Source: Chryseobacterium suipulveris (GTDB lineage: Bacteria; Bacteroidota; Bacteroidia; Flavobacteriales; Weeksellaceae). Taken from it: 64,000 nucleotides of DNA. The position numbers were made by a program, and so were the translations under genes. Shown here piece by piece: positions 34,747 through 43,601 of this stretch. The notes under the pieces are model-generated. The model was not told the origin of the DNA. It was given only the letters and a program-made list of their open reading frames with translations, and searched no databases. The stretch lies in the NCBI RefSeq assembly GCF_022811685.1, contig NZ_CP094532.1, forward strand, positions 2,708,501 through 2,772,500, read 5' to 3'. The first letter of the stretch is position 1. Each line of letters starts with the position of its first letter.

Positions 34747-35700
34747 ATGAACATTCAACAATTGGAATACCTTATCGCGGTAGATAAGTACAAGCATTTT
34801 GGAAACGCAGCTCAAGCATGTTTCATCACTCAGCCCACATTAAGCGCAATGATCCAAAAATTTGAAGATGAGATGGACGTGAAAGTTTTTGACCGGACAA
34901 CTCATCCAATCCGAACAACCGATGTCGGTTCCCAAATTATCATTGAAGCAAAAAAAGTAATCGATGCGGTAAACGAGCTTAAGAACAAGGCGAGCTTGCT
35001 CAACAATGTTTTGGCTGGAAAGCTTAACTTAGGAATTATCCCGACAGTTTCAGGGTTTCTGTTGCCAACCGAGATTTTTGACTTTCTTCGGCAAAACTCA
35101 AAAATTGAGCTGAACGTGAAGGAAATGACCACGGATAATATTATTAAAGCATTGAAAACCGGTGAACTCGATGCTGGAATAATCTCTACACCCTATACTG
35201 CCGCAAACGAATTTTACCATGATCACCTTTTTAATGAAGAATTAATGATCTACACTTCTGATGACGAAGGCAAAAATGAAGACGACAGCTTTGTGATCCC
35301 CGAAGAAATTGATGTGCAGAAAGTTTGGCTACTAGAAGAGGGAAACTGTTTGAGAACCCAGTTTGAAAATATCTGTGAACTTCGCGAAAATGCAATGAAA
35401 CCGAAAAATCTGGAATTTGTTGCTTCGAATATCAACACGCTCATTCAAATGGTAGATAAGTTAGGCGGAATAAGCATTCTGCCTGAGTTAGCGATAGACC
35501 AACTTTCGGAAAGACAAAGAACGAAAGTAAAACACTTCCGAAAACCATTCCCTTACAGAAAAATTTCGATGATTTATTACAAACCAACCTATAAACAGAA
35601 AATTCTGGATGAGCTCATTAACACCATTTCCGGTTCGCTCAACCCGAAACTTAATTTCCACAAAAATCCAGAGGAATTTGTGGCAGTAAAACCCCAATGA
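34747..35700 (+). CDS. oxyR: Peroxide-sensing regulator OxyR
   Basis: LysR-type regulator, 317 residues: N-terminal winged helix (NAAQACFITQPTLSAMIQKFE) and periplasmic-binding-like effector domain. The two redox cysteines of OxyR are conserved with the same spacing as in E. coli: Cys201 and Cys210 (GNCLRTQFENIC), which form a disulfide on peroxide exposure. It is divergent from katA, its probable target. Confidence 0.93.
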   Translation: MNIQQLEYLIAVDKYKHFGNAAQACFITQPTLSAMIQKFEDEMDVKVFDRTTHPIRTTDVGSQIIIEAKKVIDAVNELKNKASLLNNVLAGKLNLGIIPTVSGFLLPTEIFDFLRQNSKIELNVKEMTTDNIIKALKTGELDAGIISTPYTAANEFYHDHLFNEELMIYTSDDEGKNEDDSFVIPEEIDVQKVWLLEEGNCLRTQFENICELRENAMKPKNLEFVASNINTLIQMVDKLGGISILPELAIDQLSERQRTKVKHFRKPFPYRKISMIYYKPTYKQKILDELINTISGSLNPKLNFHKNPEEFVAVKPQ

Positions 35701-35720
35701 TTTTTATTAGCCGCATAAAT

Positions 35721-35751
35721 TTTGTGATTCACCAAAATGTAATTAAATTTG
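35721..35751 (+). promoter_or_regulatory. metK promoter
   Basis: TTTG (35721-35724), 19-base spacer, TAAATTTG (35744-35751). Transcription would start near 35757, just before the riboswitch candidate. Confidence 0.8.
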
Positions 35752-35766
35752 CAACCGAATAACTTT

Positions 35767-35816
35767 CGAGGAAAAATTTGTACTGATTGCAACCTCCATA
35801 AAAAATGCTAAAACAG
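35767..35816 (+). promoter_or_regulatory. Probable SAM-II-type riboswitch upstream of metK
   Basis: At the 5' end of the metK mRNA: stem GAGG (35768-35771) / CCTC (35793-35796), a loop carrying CTGATTGCAA, and a 3' tail ATAAAAAATGCTAAAA (35798-35813). This order, stem with CUGAUU...UUGCAA loop followed by AUAAA...GCUAAAA, is that of the SAM-II pseudoknot fold. The tail CTAAAA can instead pair with TTTTAG at 35826-35831, a possible expression switch. SAM made by MetK would then repress its own gene. Confidence 0.6.
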
Positions 35817-35889
35817 ATTCTTCTCTTTTAGTTCCACTTGTAATCTTTCCGACTTTTTCCTGAATTTTTTAACTAAAAACATTAGGAAT

Positions 35890-37170
35890 ATGTCTTATTT
35901 ATTTACCTCTGAATCTGTTTCAGAAGGGCATCCGGATAAAGTAGCCGATCAGATTTCCGACGCGCTTATTGATAACTTTCTGGCAAATGACCCCAACTCA
36001 AAAGTAGCATGCGAAACGCTGGTTACAACAGGACAGGTTGTTTTGGCAGGCGAAGTAAAATCAACTGCATACCTCGACGTACAAAGCATCGCTCGTGATG
36101 TGATCAATAAGATTGGTTACACAAAAGGAGAATATATGTTCAACGGTGATTCTTGCGGTGTAATCTCTGCAATCCATGAGCAATCTCCAGACATTAACCA
36201 GGGTGTTGACCGTGCATCTAAAGATGCAGATTTCGAAACAAGAGCAAACTCACAGGGAGCAGGTGACCAGGGAATGATGTTCGGATATGCGACCAATGAA
36301 ACCGAGAATTATATGCCACTTGCACTGGATCTTGCACATACGATCCTCAAAGAACTATCTGAACTCCGCCGTGAGAATGCCGCCATCAAATATTTGCGTC
36401 CTGATGCAAAATCACAGGTTACGATTGAATATTCCGACGACCACAAACCAATAAGAATCGACTCTATCGTAGTTTCAACGCAGCACGACGAGTTCGGAAG
36501 CGAGGAAGCGATGCTGGCTAAAATCAAAAAAGATATTATCGAAATCCTGATTCCGAAAGTTAAAGCAAAACAAAAGCGGGAAATCCAGGATCTTTTCAAT
36601 GACAAGATCAAGTACCACGTAAATCCTACCGGAAAATTCGTGATCGGCGGTCCACACGGAGATACAGGTTTGACTGGAAGAAAAATCATTGTTGACACAT
36701 ACGGTGGAAAAGGCGCACACGGAGGTGGAGCATTTTCAGGAAAAGACCCGTCAAAAGTGGACAGAAGTGCGGCATACGCTGTTCGACATATCGCCAAAAA
36801 CCTTGTAGCAGCAGGAGTAGCAGATGAAGTTTTGGTGCAGGTTTCCTACGCAATTGGCGTTCCAGAACCGTGCGGACTTTACATCAACACTTACGGAACT
36901 GCAAAAGTTGACCTCCATGATGGTGAAATCGCCAAAAAAATTGAGAAGATTTTTGACTTGAGACCTTACGCAATTGAGCAAAATCTCAAACTTAGAAATC
37001 CTATTTATCAGGAAACGGCTTCTTATGGACACATGGGAAGAGAGCATTATATTGGCGACAAAACATTTAAAAACCCCGATGGAACTACCTTTACAGTAAA
37101 GGACCTGGAATTCTTCACCTGGGAAAAATTAGACAAAGTTCAGGAGATTAAGGAAGCTTTCGGACTGTAA
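35890..37170 (+). CDS. metK: S-adenosylmethionine synthetase
   Basis: Makes S-adenosylmethionine from methionine and ATP. 426 residues, slightly longer than the 384 of E. coli, as usual in Bacteroidetes. Signature motifs: [17 protein letters not shown] near the N-terminus, [12 protein letters not shown], and the glycine-rich [16 protein letters not shown]. Behind a strong promoter and a riboswitch candidate and ahead of a strong terminator, so a single-gene unit. Confidence 0.98.
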   Translation: MSYLFTSESVSEGHPDKVADQISDALIDNFLANDPNSKVACETLVTTGQVVLAGEVKSTAYLDVQSIARDVINKIGYTKGEYMFNGDSCGVISAIHEQSPDINQGVDRASKDADFETRANSQGAGDQGMMFGYATNETENYMPLALDLAHTILKELSELRRENAAIKYLRPDAKSQVTIEYSDDHKPIRIDSIVVSTQHDEFGSEEAMLAKIKKDIIEILIPKVKAKQKREIQDLFNDKIKYHVNPTGKFVIGGPHGDTGLTGRKIIVDTYGGKGAHGGGAFSGKDPSKVDRSAAYAVRHIAKNLVAAGVADEVLVQVSYAIGVPEPCGLYINTYGTAKVDLHDGEIAKKIEKIFDLRPYAIEQNLKLRNPIYQETASYGHMGREHYIGDKTFKNPDGTTFTVKDLEFFTWEKLDKVQEIKEAFGL

Positions 37171-37189
37171 ACCGAATACCATAAAATTA

Positions 37190-37221
37190 AAACTGCTTTT
37201 TCGAAAATGATTAAGCAGTTT
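37190..37221 (+). terminator. metK terminator
   Basis: AAACTGCTT (37190-37198) pairs with AAGCAGTTT (37213-37221), followed by a T run to 37226. Confidence 0.85.
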
Positions 37222-37257
37222 TTTTTAACTTTAATGCATCAAAACAATCATAAAATT

Positions 37258-37740
37258 ATGAAGCAACTACTCTGCCTGATTCTTTTCATTTTAGCGTTCA
37301 GCTCGGGAAAAGGGCAGTTTACAATGCACAAGATGGTTACTGTGGGATACGCGTATCAGAATCAGAGTTTTGGAGAAGTTGGCGGAAAGTTGCTATTTTT
37401 GAAAACAGATGATGTGATTTACCGAATTGGAGCGTCTGCATTATTTGGACGTGTGAATTCGAAATTTGTTGCAATGCCGAAAATTCAGGGAGACATCTTG
37501 CTAAACTTTGAAAAAAATGTCGACCTCTACCATTCCTGGTATTTTCTGGCGGGTGCCGAAGCAACAAATAAATATGTCGCACCCAAAGTCGGAGTCACTA
37601 TGTTTGGACTGCTTGATCTAACTGGAGGTTACGCATTTTCCATTGATAGTAAAGGGTTAAACGGAAAAAAATTAGATGGACTGAATATTAATTTCACACT
37701 AAACATCCCTCTTGTTCTTCTTCACGAATACCTTAAATAA
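37258..37740 (+). CDS. Secreted or outer-membrane protein of unknown function
   Basis: 160 residues from the ATG at 37258: a clear signal peptide (MKQLLCLILFILAFSSGKGQ) and a mature part rich in alternating hydrophobic strands and Gly (VGYAYQNQSFGEVGGKLLFL), suggesting a small beta-barrel. It resembles TraO-like conjugation proteins in general look, but no conjugation genes are nearby, so that is not claimed. An upstream ATG at 37207 lies in the metK terminator. Confidence 0.65.
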   Translation: MKQLLCLILFILAFSSGKGQFTMHKMVTVGYAYQNQSFGEVGGKLLFLKTDDVIYRIGASALFGRVNSKFVAMPKIQGDILLNFEKNVDLYHSWYFLAGAEATNKYVAPKVGVTMFGLLDLTGGYAFSIDSKGLNGKKLDGLNINFTLNIPLVLLHEYLK

Positions 37741-37849
37741 AGATTTTTTTAATTTTTTTGATACTTTTTAACGTTGTATTAACTTTTTTACTAATTTAGC
37801 CACTCACAAAACCACAGATTATCGATTTCATACTCTACTAAATTTATAA

Positions 37850-37894
37850 CCACGGCATCATTAACCCAAAACATCATGGTGGGTTATGCCGTGG
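37850..37894 (+). promoter_or_regulatory. Strong hairpin in the leader of the sigma-factor gene
   Basis: CCACGGCAT (37850-37858) pairs with ATGCCGTGG (37886-37894) and encloses AACCC (37863-37867) / GGGTT (37881-37885): 14 base pairs. It lacks a T tract, and it is followed by an unusually good ribosome-binding site AAAGGAGAG (37902-37910) 8 bases before the sigma-factor ATG. A regulatory leader is possible. Confidence 0.55.
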
Positions 37895-37917
37895 ATAAAT
37901 AAAAGGAGAGACACAAT

Positions 37918-38508
37918 ATGAACACTTATACAGATAGTCGGCTAATTTCCCTATTTACAAACGGTGACGAAAAGGCACTTTCAGTACTCATTGAAAGGCA
38001 TCAGAACGATCTTTTTTCCTTCATTTATTACAAACTGATGGATGAAGATATGGCGAACGATATCTTTCAGGACACCTTTATGAAAATTATCGCTACCTTA
38101 AAAGAAGGAAGGTACAACGAGGAAGGAAAGTTTATTCTATGGGCTAAAAGAATCGCGCATAATTTGATTATCGACCATTTCCGGCTCAAAGCAAAACACA
38201 ACAAAGTTTCGGAATCTTCCTACGACAACGAGGAATTCTCAATCTTCGACCTGATTTCATCAAAAGAGGAAAATATCGAGGAACAGTTGGTCAGCAAACA
38301 AATTTATGACGACCTCACGAAAATGCTGAAATATCTCCCGGAAAACCAGCAGGAAGTCATCAAACTCCGTTTTTATGACGGATTAAGCTTCAAAGAAATC
38401 GCTGAACAAACGGATACAAGCATCAACACCACATTGGGTAGAGTGCGTTATGCGCTTATCAACCTAAGAAAAATAATGTCTGACCACAAAATAATATTAA
38501 CCCGATAA
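37918..38508 (+). CDS. ECF-type RNA polymerase sigma factor
   Basis: 196 residues: region 2 (FSFIYYKLMDEDMANDIFQD, about 30-50, then LWAKRIAHNLIIDHFR) and region 4 (YLPENQQEVIKLRFYDGLSF with the HTH EIAEQTDTSINTTLGRVRYA). No region 1.1 or 3, so a group IV sigma factor. No anti-sigma gene is adjacent; instead a 44-residue basic protein follows. A hairpin leader and a strong ribosome-binding site stand upstream. The regulon is unknown. Confidence 0.92.
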   Translation: MNTYTDSRLISLFTNGDEKALSVLIERHQNDLFSFIYYKLMDEDMANDIFQDTFMKIIATLKEGRYNEEGKFILWAKRIAHNLIIDHFRLKAKHNKVSESSYDNEEFSIFDLISSKEENIEEQLVSKQIYDDLTKMLKYLPENQQEVIKLRFYDGLSFKEIAEQTDTSINTTLGRVRYALINLRKIMSDHKIILTR

Positions 38509-38554
38509 TAATATTTTTACAATAGTTCCGTTTTTATGTCAAACAAATTCGCCT

Positions 38555-38689
38555 ATGAAAAAAATTGACACTTTAAACGAAAAACTTTTGAAACCCAGAA
38601 AGCAGACAATCGATTTTCTACTGAGCTACTCGAAAAGCTTAGAAAAAATGAAACTTAAGAACAAAAACATCTTAGTTTCTAAAAATTAA
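38555..38689 (+). CDS. 44-residue basic protein after the sigma factor
   Basis: Short frame starting MKKIDTLNEKLLKPRKQTID and ending KNKNILVSKN: strongly basic, amphipathic helix character with a central FLLSYSKSLEKM segment. It begins 46 bases after the sigma-factor stop in the same direction. Size, codon use and position suggest a real small gene of the sigma-factor operon, perhaps a sigma-interacting factor; the role is an inference. Confidence 0.6.
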   Translation: MKKIDTLNEKLLKPRKQTIDFLLSYSKSLEKMKLKNKNILVSKN

Positions 38690-38708
38690 AATAATAAATT
38701 TGTGCCGT

Positions 38709-39404
38709 ATGAAAATTCAGCACATTTTTTTTGACCTCGACAACACACTCTGGGATCACCGGAAAAACGCCTACCTCACCTTACAGGAAATTTACAGACG
38801 GGAAAACGTACAGGAAAAACATCAGCTTGGGTTCGAAGATTTCCACAGGGAATATTTCACGATCAACGAGCGGCTTTGGGCACAGATCCGCGATGGAGAA
38901 ATCGACAAGGAATACCTCCGAAAACACCGCTTTTATGACTCGTTTCTCTTCTTTGGAATTGATGATTTCGATTTGGCGCAGGTTTTCGAACAGAATTTTC
39001 TTGATGAGATTTTGAACTACAATGATCTTGTCGAAGGATCGTTCGAAATTCTGGAATATCTTTCCGAAAAAAATTACCGACTCCACATCCTTTCAAACGG
39101 ATTTAAGGAGGTTACCTCAAAAAAGTGTGAACTTTCGGGAATAAAGAACTATTTTGAAACCATCACGAGTGCCGATGAAATCAACATCCGCAAACCACAA
39201 CCTGAGATTTATGAATATGCATTAAAAAAAGCGGGAGCTTCTGCAGAAGAAGCTGTAATGATCGGTGATGACTGGATTGCAGATGTGGAAGGTGCGAAAT
39301 CTTTTGGTTTGAAGGTCGTTTTCTTTGATGTTTTTAACGACAATTTCAGCGCGGAAAACGTTATGGTCATAAAAAAACTGGCCGAACTGAAAAATCTTTT
39401 CTAA
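38709..39404 (+). CDS. HAD-family phosphatase, YjjG-like
   Basis: 231 residues from the ATG at 38709. Motif I DLDNTLWDH (Asp9 nucleophile, Asp11), motif II LSNG, motif III Lys and motif IV GDDWIADVEGAKSFG are present, with a helical cap between I and II. YjjG-type enzymes remove phosphate from non-canonical pyrimidine nucleotides. An upstream TTG at 38700 is less likely as the start. Ends at a bidirectional terminator. Confidence 0.85.
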   Translation: MKIQHIFFDLDNTLWDHRKNAYLTLQEIYRRENVQEKHQLGFEDFHREYFTINERLWAQIRDGEIDKEYLRKHRFYDSFLFFGIDDFDLAQVFEQNFLDEILNYNDLVEGSFEILEYLSEKNYRLHILSNGFKEVTSKKCELSGIKNYFETITSADEINIRKPQPEIYEYALKKAGASAEEAVMIGDDWIADVEGAKSFGLKVVFFDVFNDNFSAENVMVIKKLAELKNLF

Positions 39405-39417
39405 GCAGCTAAACAAA

Positions 39418-39442
39418 AAACGCATTGAGAGTCAATGCGTTT
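39418..39442. terminator. Bidirectional terminator between the HAD gene and tRNA-His
   Basis: AAACGCATTGA (39418-39428) pairs perfectly with TCAATGCGTTT (39432-39442); A-rich on the left, T-rich on the right, between convergent transcripts. Confidence 0.85.
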
Positions 39443-39449
39443 CATTTTG

Positions 39450-39524
<75 letters not shown>

Positions 39525-39559
39525 GTTTTGTGGGTGCAAATATAGCACTTTTGGAAAGA

Positions 39560-40279
39560 TTACAAAATTATTCCTTCAAAATTTTTGAGAGCGATCAGTT
39601 TCTCGGTTGTGAAACCTTCTGCAAACTCCACTCCTGAAAGCCGACCCAAATCCTGCGCTCGGTAAGTCAAGCTTTCCAGGAAGTCTTTCGTCGCAATGGG
39701 TGTCATCGGTTCTTTTGAATCCGGATCGTAAAACTGGGTTTTGTAACAAAGACAAACTTCAATCTTCTTTTCCATAAAAGCAGAAATGTCCACCACGAAA
39801 TCCGGTTCGATATTTTTCCACTGAATGTAGTGAAACACGTGTTTTGGACGCCACGGTTTTTGATTTTCACCTTCCGAAACCGTTTCGATTTTCAATAATC
39901 CCGCAAGAAAACAGGAGTCGGAAACCAGTTTTGCCGCTTTCGCATGATCAGGATGACGGTCATCGATTGCATTTGCCAAGACAATTTCCGGTTGATATTT
40001 TCGAATCATTTTCACGATCTGCATCTGGTGTTCCTCATTATTCAGTAGAAACCCATCCTTCATCTTCAGATTTTCCCTTGCAGAAATCCCCAGAGTTTTA
40101 GAGGCATTTGCAGCTTCTTCGGCTCGAGTGTAGTTCGTTCCCCTCGTTCCAAGCTCGCCTTGAGTGAGGTCAACGATCGCCACTTTTTTACCTTCAGAGA
40201 TTAATTTCGCCAAAGTTCCGCCACATCCAAGTTCCACATCATCGGGATGTGCACCGATTGCTAAAATATCTACCTTCAT
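39560..40279 (-). CDS. bshB1: Bacillithiol biosynthesis deacetylase BshB1
   Basis: LmbE-like zinc deacetylase removing acetate from GlcNAc-malate in synthesis of the thiol bacillithiol. 239 residues; zinc motif HPDD (11-14) in LAIGAHPDDVELGCGG, and the second HPDHAKAAKL motif. The TRAEEAANASKTLGI segment is typical of BshB1. Other bsh genes are not in the window. Confidence 0.92.
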   Translation of the reverse strand: MKVDILAIGAHPDDVELGCGGTLAKLISEGKKVAIVDLTQGELGTRGTNYTRAEEAANASKTLGISARENLKMKDGFLLNNEEHQMQIVKMIRKYQPEIVLANAIDDRHPDHAKAAKLVSDSCFLAGLLKIETVSEGENQKPWRPKHVFHYIQWKNIEPDFVVDISAFMEKKIEVCLCYKTQFYDPDSKEPMTPIATKDFLESLTYRAQDLGRLSGVEFAEGFTTEKLIALKNFEGIIL

Positions 40280-40308
40280 TATTAAGAGTTTATTTTAATC
40301 AAAAATAT

Positions 40309-40989
40309 TTAGTTTCCCGAATCAGCATAGATTGTTGTAAGAAACTGTGCGTAGGATTGTTCCAGTTTGATAATGTCTCCTGATTTAATACTGATTCCGG
40401 CACTTCCGTAAGGATTTTCGTGAACAGAAAATCTCGCGAGCTGAAAAAACTGCACGGGTTGGTTCTCCTGTCCCGTAACCTTTATGGACGAACCGAGAAA
40501 TTTTCTTGTAGAAATCGTGTAAACACTTCCTTTTTCAAGAATTATGCGTCGATAGGTTCTGGGCGCAAGAACTATTTTCTTGTCATTAATAGAAATCGTT
40601 TGCGGCTTTGATGCGGATGAAATCAGATAAATTACATTATCCTCTTTCGAAAAATTTTCCGGAGCCACATAAAAAAGACTCAATTTATAGTGGACTGGAT
40701 CAAATTGCGGTGCGTTTCCGTCAATACTCTCAAAATGTTTGAAAGCAAATGCATTTGCGCCAATTTCTTTAGCTTTTTTATAAACTTTACCAAACATTTC
40801 AGGATCATTCGAGGAGAAACCCTGTATTTCAATTTCGCCAAGATACTCTGCTGAAGTTGTTTCAGGATTTACTTTATAAAAGAATTTGTCAGTATTGGCA
40901 TGTGTTTTTTCTATTTTATTAAAGATTACATTCTGCCCGTTAACAAAACAGCCAAAACCAATCATCAATAAAAATATTAAACTTTTCAC
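40309..40989 (-). CDS. Exported protein of unknown function
   Basis: 226 residues when started at the GTG at 40989, which overlaps the rmlD stop by GTGA; this gives a clean signal peptide (KSLIFLLMIGFGCFVNGQ) right at the N-terminus. Longer in-frame starts up to 41040 would bury it. The mature part is beta-rich, with no recognised family. Translationally coupled to rmlD. Confidence 0.65.
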   Translation of the reverse strand: MKSLIFLLMIGFGCFVNGQNVIFNKIEKTHANTDKFFYKVNPETTSAEYLGEIEIQGFSSNDPEMFGKVYKKAKEIGANAFAFKHFESIDGNAPQFDPVHYKLSLFYVAPENFSKEDNVIYLISSASKPQTISINDKKIVLAPRTYRRIILEKGSVYTISTRKFLGSSIKVTGQENQPVQFFQLARFSVHENPYGSAGISIKSGDIIKLEQSYAQFLTTIYADSGN

Positions 40990-41855
40990 TTTTGTTCTTT
41001 TGTAAGTATTTCGATACATTCTTCTAACGAGTTTTCCCAATGTTTGGGTTCGATGCCGTAATATTTTTCAATCTTGTCTAAGGACATGGTACTTCTTTTC
41101 GGACGTTTCGCCGGTGTTGGAAACTGTTCGGTAGTTATTGGGTTCAGTTTAACTTTTGAGTCCGAAAACTCTGCGATTTTAGAAGCGAAACCAAACCAAG
41201 TTGTTTCCGGTTGGTTTGAAAAATGGAAGATTCCATAAGTTTTGTGGTCAGATTCGATAATGTTCATCACCGCTTCCGCTAAATCATTGGCATTGGTTGG
41301 CTGCCCAAACTGGTCAGAAACAATTCCTAATTCCTCTTTGGTTGAAAAAAGGTTGAGCATCGTTTTCACAAAATTCTTGTTGAATTCGGAGTAAAGCCAG
41401 GATGTTCGGATTACAATGGTTTTAGGATTAATGTCCAATGCAAACTCTTCACCTTTCCGCTTGGAAGCGCCATAAACTCCTTGCGGATTGGTAAAATCGT
41501 CTTCGGAGTACGAAATATTGGTATCACCATCGAACACATAATCGGTCGAAATATGGATGAGCGTGCAATTGTATTCGGCACAGGATTCTGCAAGATTCGC
41601 AACACCGTCCGCATTTACCGCAAATGCTTTTTCAGATTCGGTTTCCGCTAAGTCAACCGCGGTGTATGCAGAAGCGTTAATACAGTAATCTGGTCGATAA
41701 TCGTAAAAAAAATCTTCTACACTTCCCCGATTGGTAACGTCAATCTCGTCTGAATCTGTAAATGTGAATTCATAACGGTCTTCAAAATCAGGCGCTATCT
41801 TTCGAAAGCAGTTGCCGAGCTGCCCATTTCCACCTATAACAAGTATTTTTTTCAT
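40986..41855 (-). CDS. rfbD: dTDP-4-dehydrorhamnose reductase
   Basis: Last step of dTDP-L-rhamnose synthesis, NAD(P)H-dependent. 289 residues: extended-SDR cofactor motif GGNGQLG (8-14), catalytic Thr104-Asp105-Tyr106 (STDYVF) and Tyr128-x3-Lys132 (YGASK). rmlA/B/C are not next to it. It overlaps the thioesterase gene upstream by 4 bases and the exported-protein gene downstream. Confidence 0.92.
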   Translation of the reverse strand: MKKILVIGGNGQLGNCFRKIAPDFEDRYEFTFTDSDEIDVTNRGSVEDFFYDYRPDYCINASAYTAVDLAETESEKAFAVNADGVANLAESCAEYNCTLIHISTDYVFDGDTNISYSEDDFTNPQGVYGASKRKGEEFALDINPKTIVIRTSWLYSEFNKNFVKTMLNLFSTKEELGIVSDQFGQPTNANDLAEAVMNIIESDHKTYGIFHFSNQPETTWFGFASKIAEFSDSKVKLNPITTEQFPTPAKRPKRSTMSLDKIEKYYGIEPKHWENSLEECIEILTKEQK

Positions 41856-42343
41856 TGTTTTACTGCTGATTTATTGAGTTTTCTTAAAGCCGCCACTCTG
41901 GACTGGAAATCCTTTTCCGGCAATTCTGTTAAAAATCGGGTCAAGAGTTTTTTAGTATCTTCCGGATGTGGCAATGATTTTCTGGTTTTTAGGTCGAAGT
42001 AGATCACGGTCAACCATAAAACACTGTGAATGGTTTTCCCGTCTTCGCTTTTCATGATGATTTCGACTTTTGAAAGCCGGTCGCCAATCTCGATTGTCTT
42101 GCTGGTGATAATGACTTTTGCATTATACCGAACTTCTTTCAGGTAGGCAATCTCATTTTGTACGGTGATCCAGGTGCAGGCGGTTTTTCGGGTGTATTCC
42201 TCGTAGGTAAATCCGTAACCCTTTTCAACGTGATCCTCTCTTGCATTAAGCATATATTCGAGGTACTTAACGTTATTGAGATGACCGATTGGATCGCAAT
42301 CGCTGAATCTTACTTTTACAACGCTCGAAAGTTCTTTCTCCAT
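41852..42343 (-). CDS. Hotdog-fold acyl-CoA thioesterase
   Basis: 163 residues, 4-hydroxybenzoyl-CoA thioesterase-like: VRFSDCDPIGHLNNVKYLEY carries the conserved Asp and the HLNN motif, followed by the EYTR and GDRL strands. Hydrolyses acyl-CoA or acyl-ACP; substrate unknown. First gene of the thioesterase-rmlD-exported-protein unit. Confidence 0.85.
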   Translation of the reverse strand: MEKELSSVVKVRFSDCDPIGHLNNVKYLEYMLNAREDHVEKGYGFTYEEYTRKTACTWITVQNEIAYLKEVRYNAKVIITSKTIEIGDRLSKVEIIMKSEDGKTIHSVLWLTVIYFDLKTRKSLPHPEDTKKLLTRFLTELPEKDFQSRVAALRKLNKSAVKQ

Positions 42344-42358
42344 TCTGCAAAATTAAAA

Positions 42359-42385
42359 AAACCACCCCAAATTCGGGATGGTTTT
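42359..42385 (-). terminator. Terminator after the bamA-skp operon
   Basis: Imperfect inverted repeat AAACCACCCC / GGGATGGTTT; on the minus strand it ends in a T run, 19 bases after the last skp gene. Confidence 0.7.
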
Positions 42386-42403
42386 CAGTGTTAAGTTTAT
42401 TTC

Positions 42404-42898
42404 TTAAAGACCAAGCTCTTTTTTCACTAAAGGAGTTGCGTCTGCTCCACCTTTGTAGATGAGTGCACTTGAATCAATGATAAAGTCGAAACCGTTAGCT
42501 TTTGCTACCTTATTTACCGCGTTGTTCAGCTTTTCGATGATTGGCTTTACTGCTGCGTCTCTTCTTTGTGCCAAATCATTCTGGGCGGTTTGCTGAAGTT
42601 GTTGCAAATTCTGTTGTTTCTTTTGCAATTCACCTTCTTTAGCAGTTCTTTGTGCTTCAGTCATTTTAGCTCCTTCCGCTTGGTAATTCTGCACTTCTTT
42701 CTGGAAAGCTTCCGCCTGCTTGTTAAGCTCATCACCTTTTATTTTGCTGAAAGAATCTAAATCGGTAGTCATCTTTTTAGTTTCAGGCATTGCAGCTAAA
42801 ACAGCTTCATAATCCATTGATGCAATTTTCTGGGCTTTTGTAATTCCTACAGCTAAAAACATCATTGCTACTGCAAATAATACACTTAGTTTTTTCAT
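42404..42898 (-). CDS. OmpH/Skp-family periplasmic chaperone (second copy)
   Basis: Holds unfolded outer-membrane proteins on the way to the BAM complex. 164 residues: signal peptide (about 1-22) and a long coiled-coil 'tentacle' rich in Gln, Lys and Glu (about 45-120) closed by a beta body (GFDFIIDSSALIYKG). Last gene of the block uppS-bamA-skp-skp; lies 34 bases after the other skp. Confidence 0.9.
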   Translation of the reverse strand: MKKLSVLFAVAMMFLAVGITKAQKIASMDYEAVLAAMPETKKMTTDLDSFSKIKGDELNKQAEAFQKEVQNYQAEGAKMTEAQRTAKEGELQKKQQNLQQLQQTAQNDLAQRRDAAVKPIIEKLNNAVNKVAKANGFDFIIDSSALIYKGGADATPLVKKELGL

Positions 42899-42932
42899 AA
42901 TTGAGGTTGAATAAATTGTTGTTTTTGTTTTC

Positions 42933-43589
42933 TTATTTTATTGTTTCTGCCGCCTTCATTGCTCCATCTTCCAGCTTTCTCGAATCACTTTTCGAACTTT
43001 GGATCGCCGATCTTGTCGGGCTTCCTGATGATTTTACAGGAGCTCCCTTCACTGGCGCCGGTTCTGCTTTGGAAGGCACATTTTTCAGCAGCAAATCTAA
43101 CACTTTATCCGTATAATCATATCGTTTATCGAGAAAAATTACACTGATGTTGTTGCTTTTATCAAGAACTATGCCTAAAGTATTTTTTTCGGAAACGGTC
43201 TTTATCGCGTTCCAAATTTGGTCCTGAAAAGGTTTGGTCAACGTGGATCGAGCATTGTTTACATCTCCCAAAGCACCAAAACGGTTGTTAATCATCGATT
43301 TTATTTTTTTGTCGAGGTCATTCACCTCCTTTTCCCGCTGTTTCAGCTGGTCACCTACCAATAGTACTTTTTCGTTTTCGAACGACAGTTTTTTCTTTTC
43401 GTACTCTGTCTGCAATTCCTGAATTTCTGCTTGCCAACTTGTGATTTGCGAGTTTAGTCGCGCTTCAGCGTCTTTGTATTGAGGCAGTTTGTTCAGAATA
43501 TAATTGGTATCAACAACCCCAATCTTCTGTGCGCTCAATCCCGCAGAGAAGATTATCAGGAATATTGAAAGTAATCTTAGGTTTTTCAT
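42933..43589 (-). CDS. OmpH/Skp-family periplasmic chaperone (first copy)
   Basis: 218 residues: signal peptide (cut near SAGLSAQ), beta body with KIGVVDTNYILNKLP, coiled coil (about 40-100), and a C-terminal Pro/Ser/Lys-rich tail of about 45 residues not present in the second copy. Starts 12 bases after bamA. Two diverged skp genes in tandem are common in Bacteroidetes. Confidence 0.9.
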   Translation of the reverse strand: MKNLRLLSIFLIIFSAGLSAQKIGVVDTNYILNKLPQYKDAEARLNSQITSWQAEIQELQTEYEKKKLSFENEKVLLVGDQLKQREKEVNDLDKKIKSMINNRFGALGDVNNARSTLTKPFQDQIWNAIKTVSEKNTLGIVLDKSNNISVIFLDKRYDYTDKVLDLLLKNVPSKAEPAPVKGAPVKSSGSPTRSAIQSSKSDSRKLEDGAMKAAETIK

Positions 43590-43601
43590 CTTAATAATAT
43601 T

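Noticed and set aside
37258..37740. TraO-like conjugation protein
   Set aside because: Resemblance is only in the general small-barrel look; no conjugation genes are nearby.
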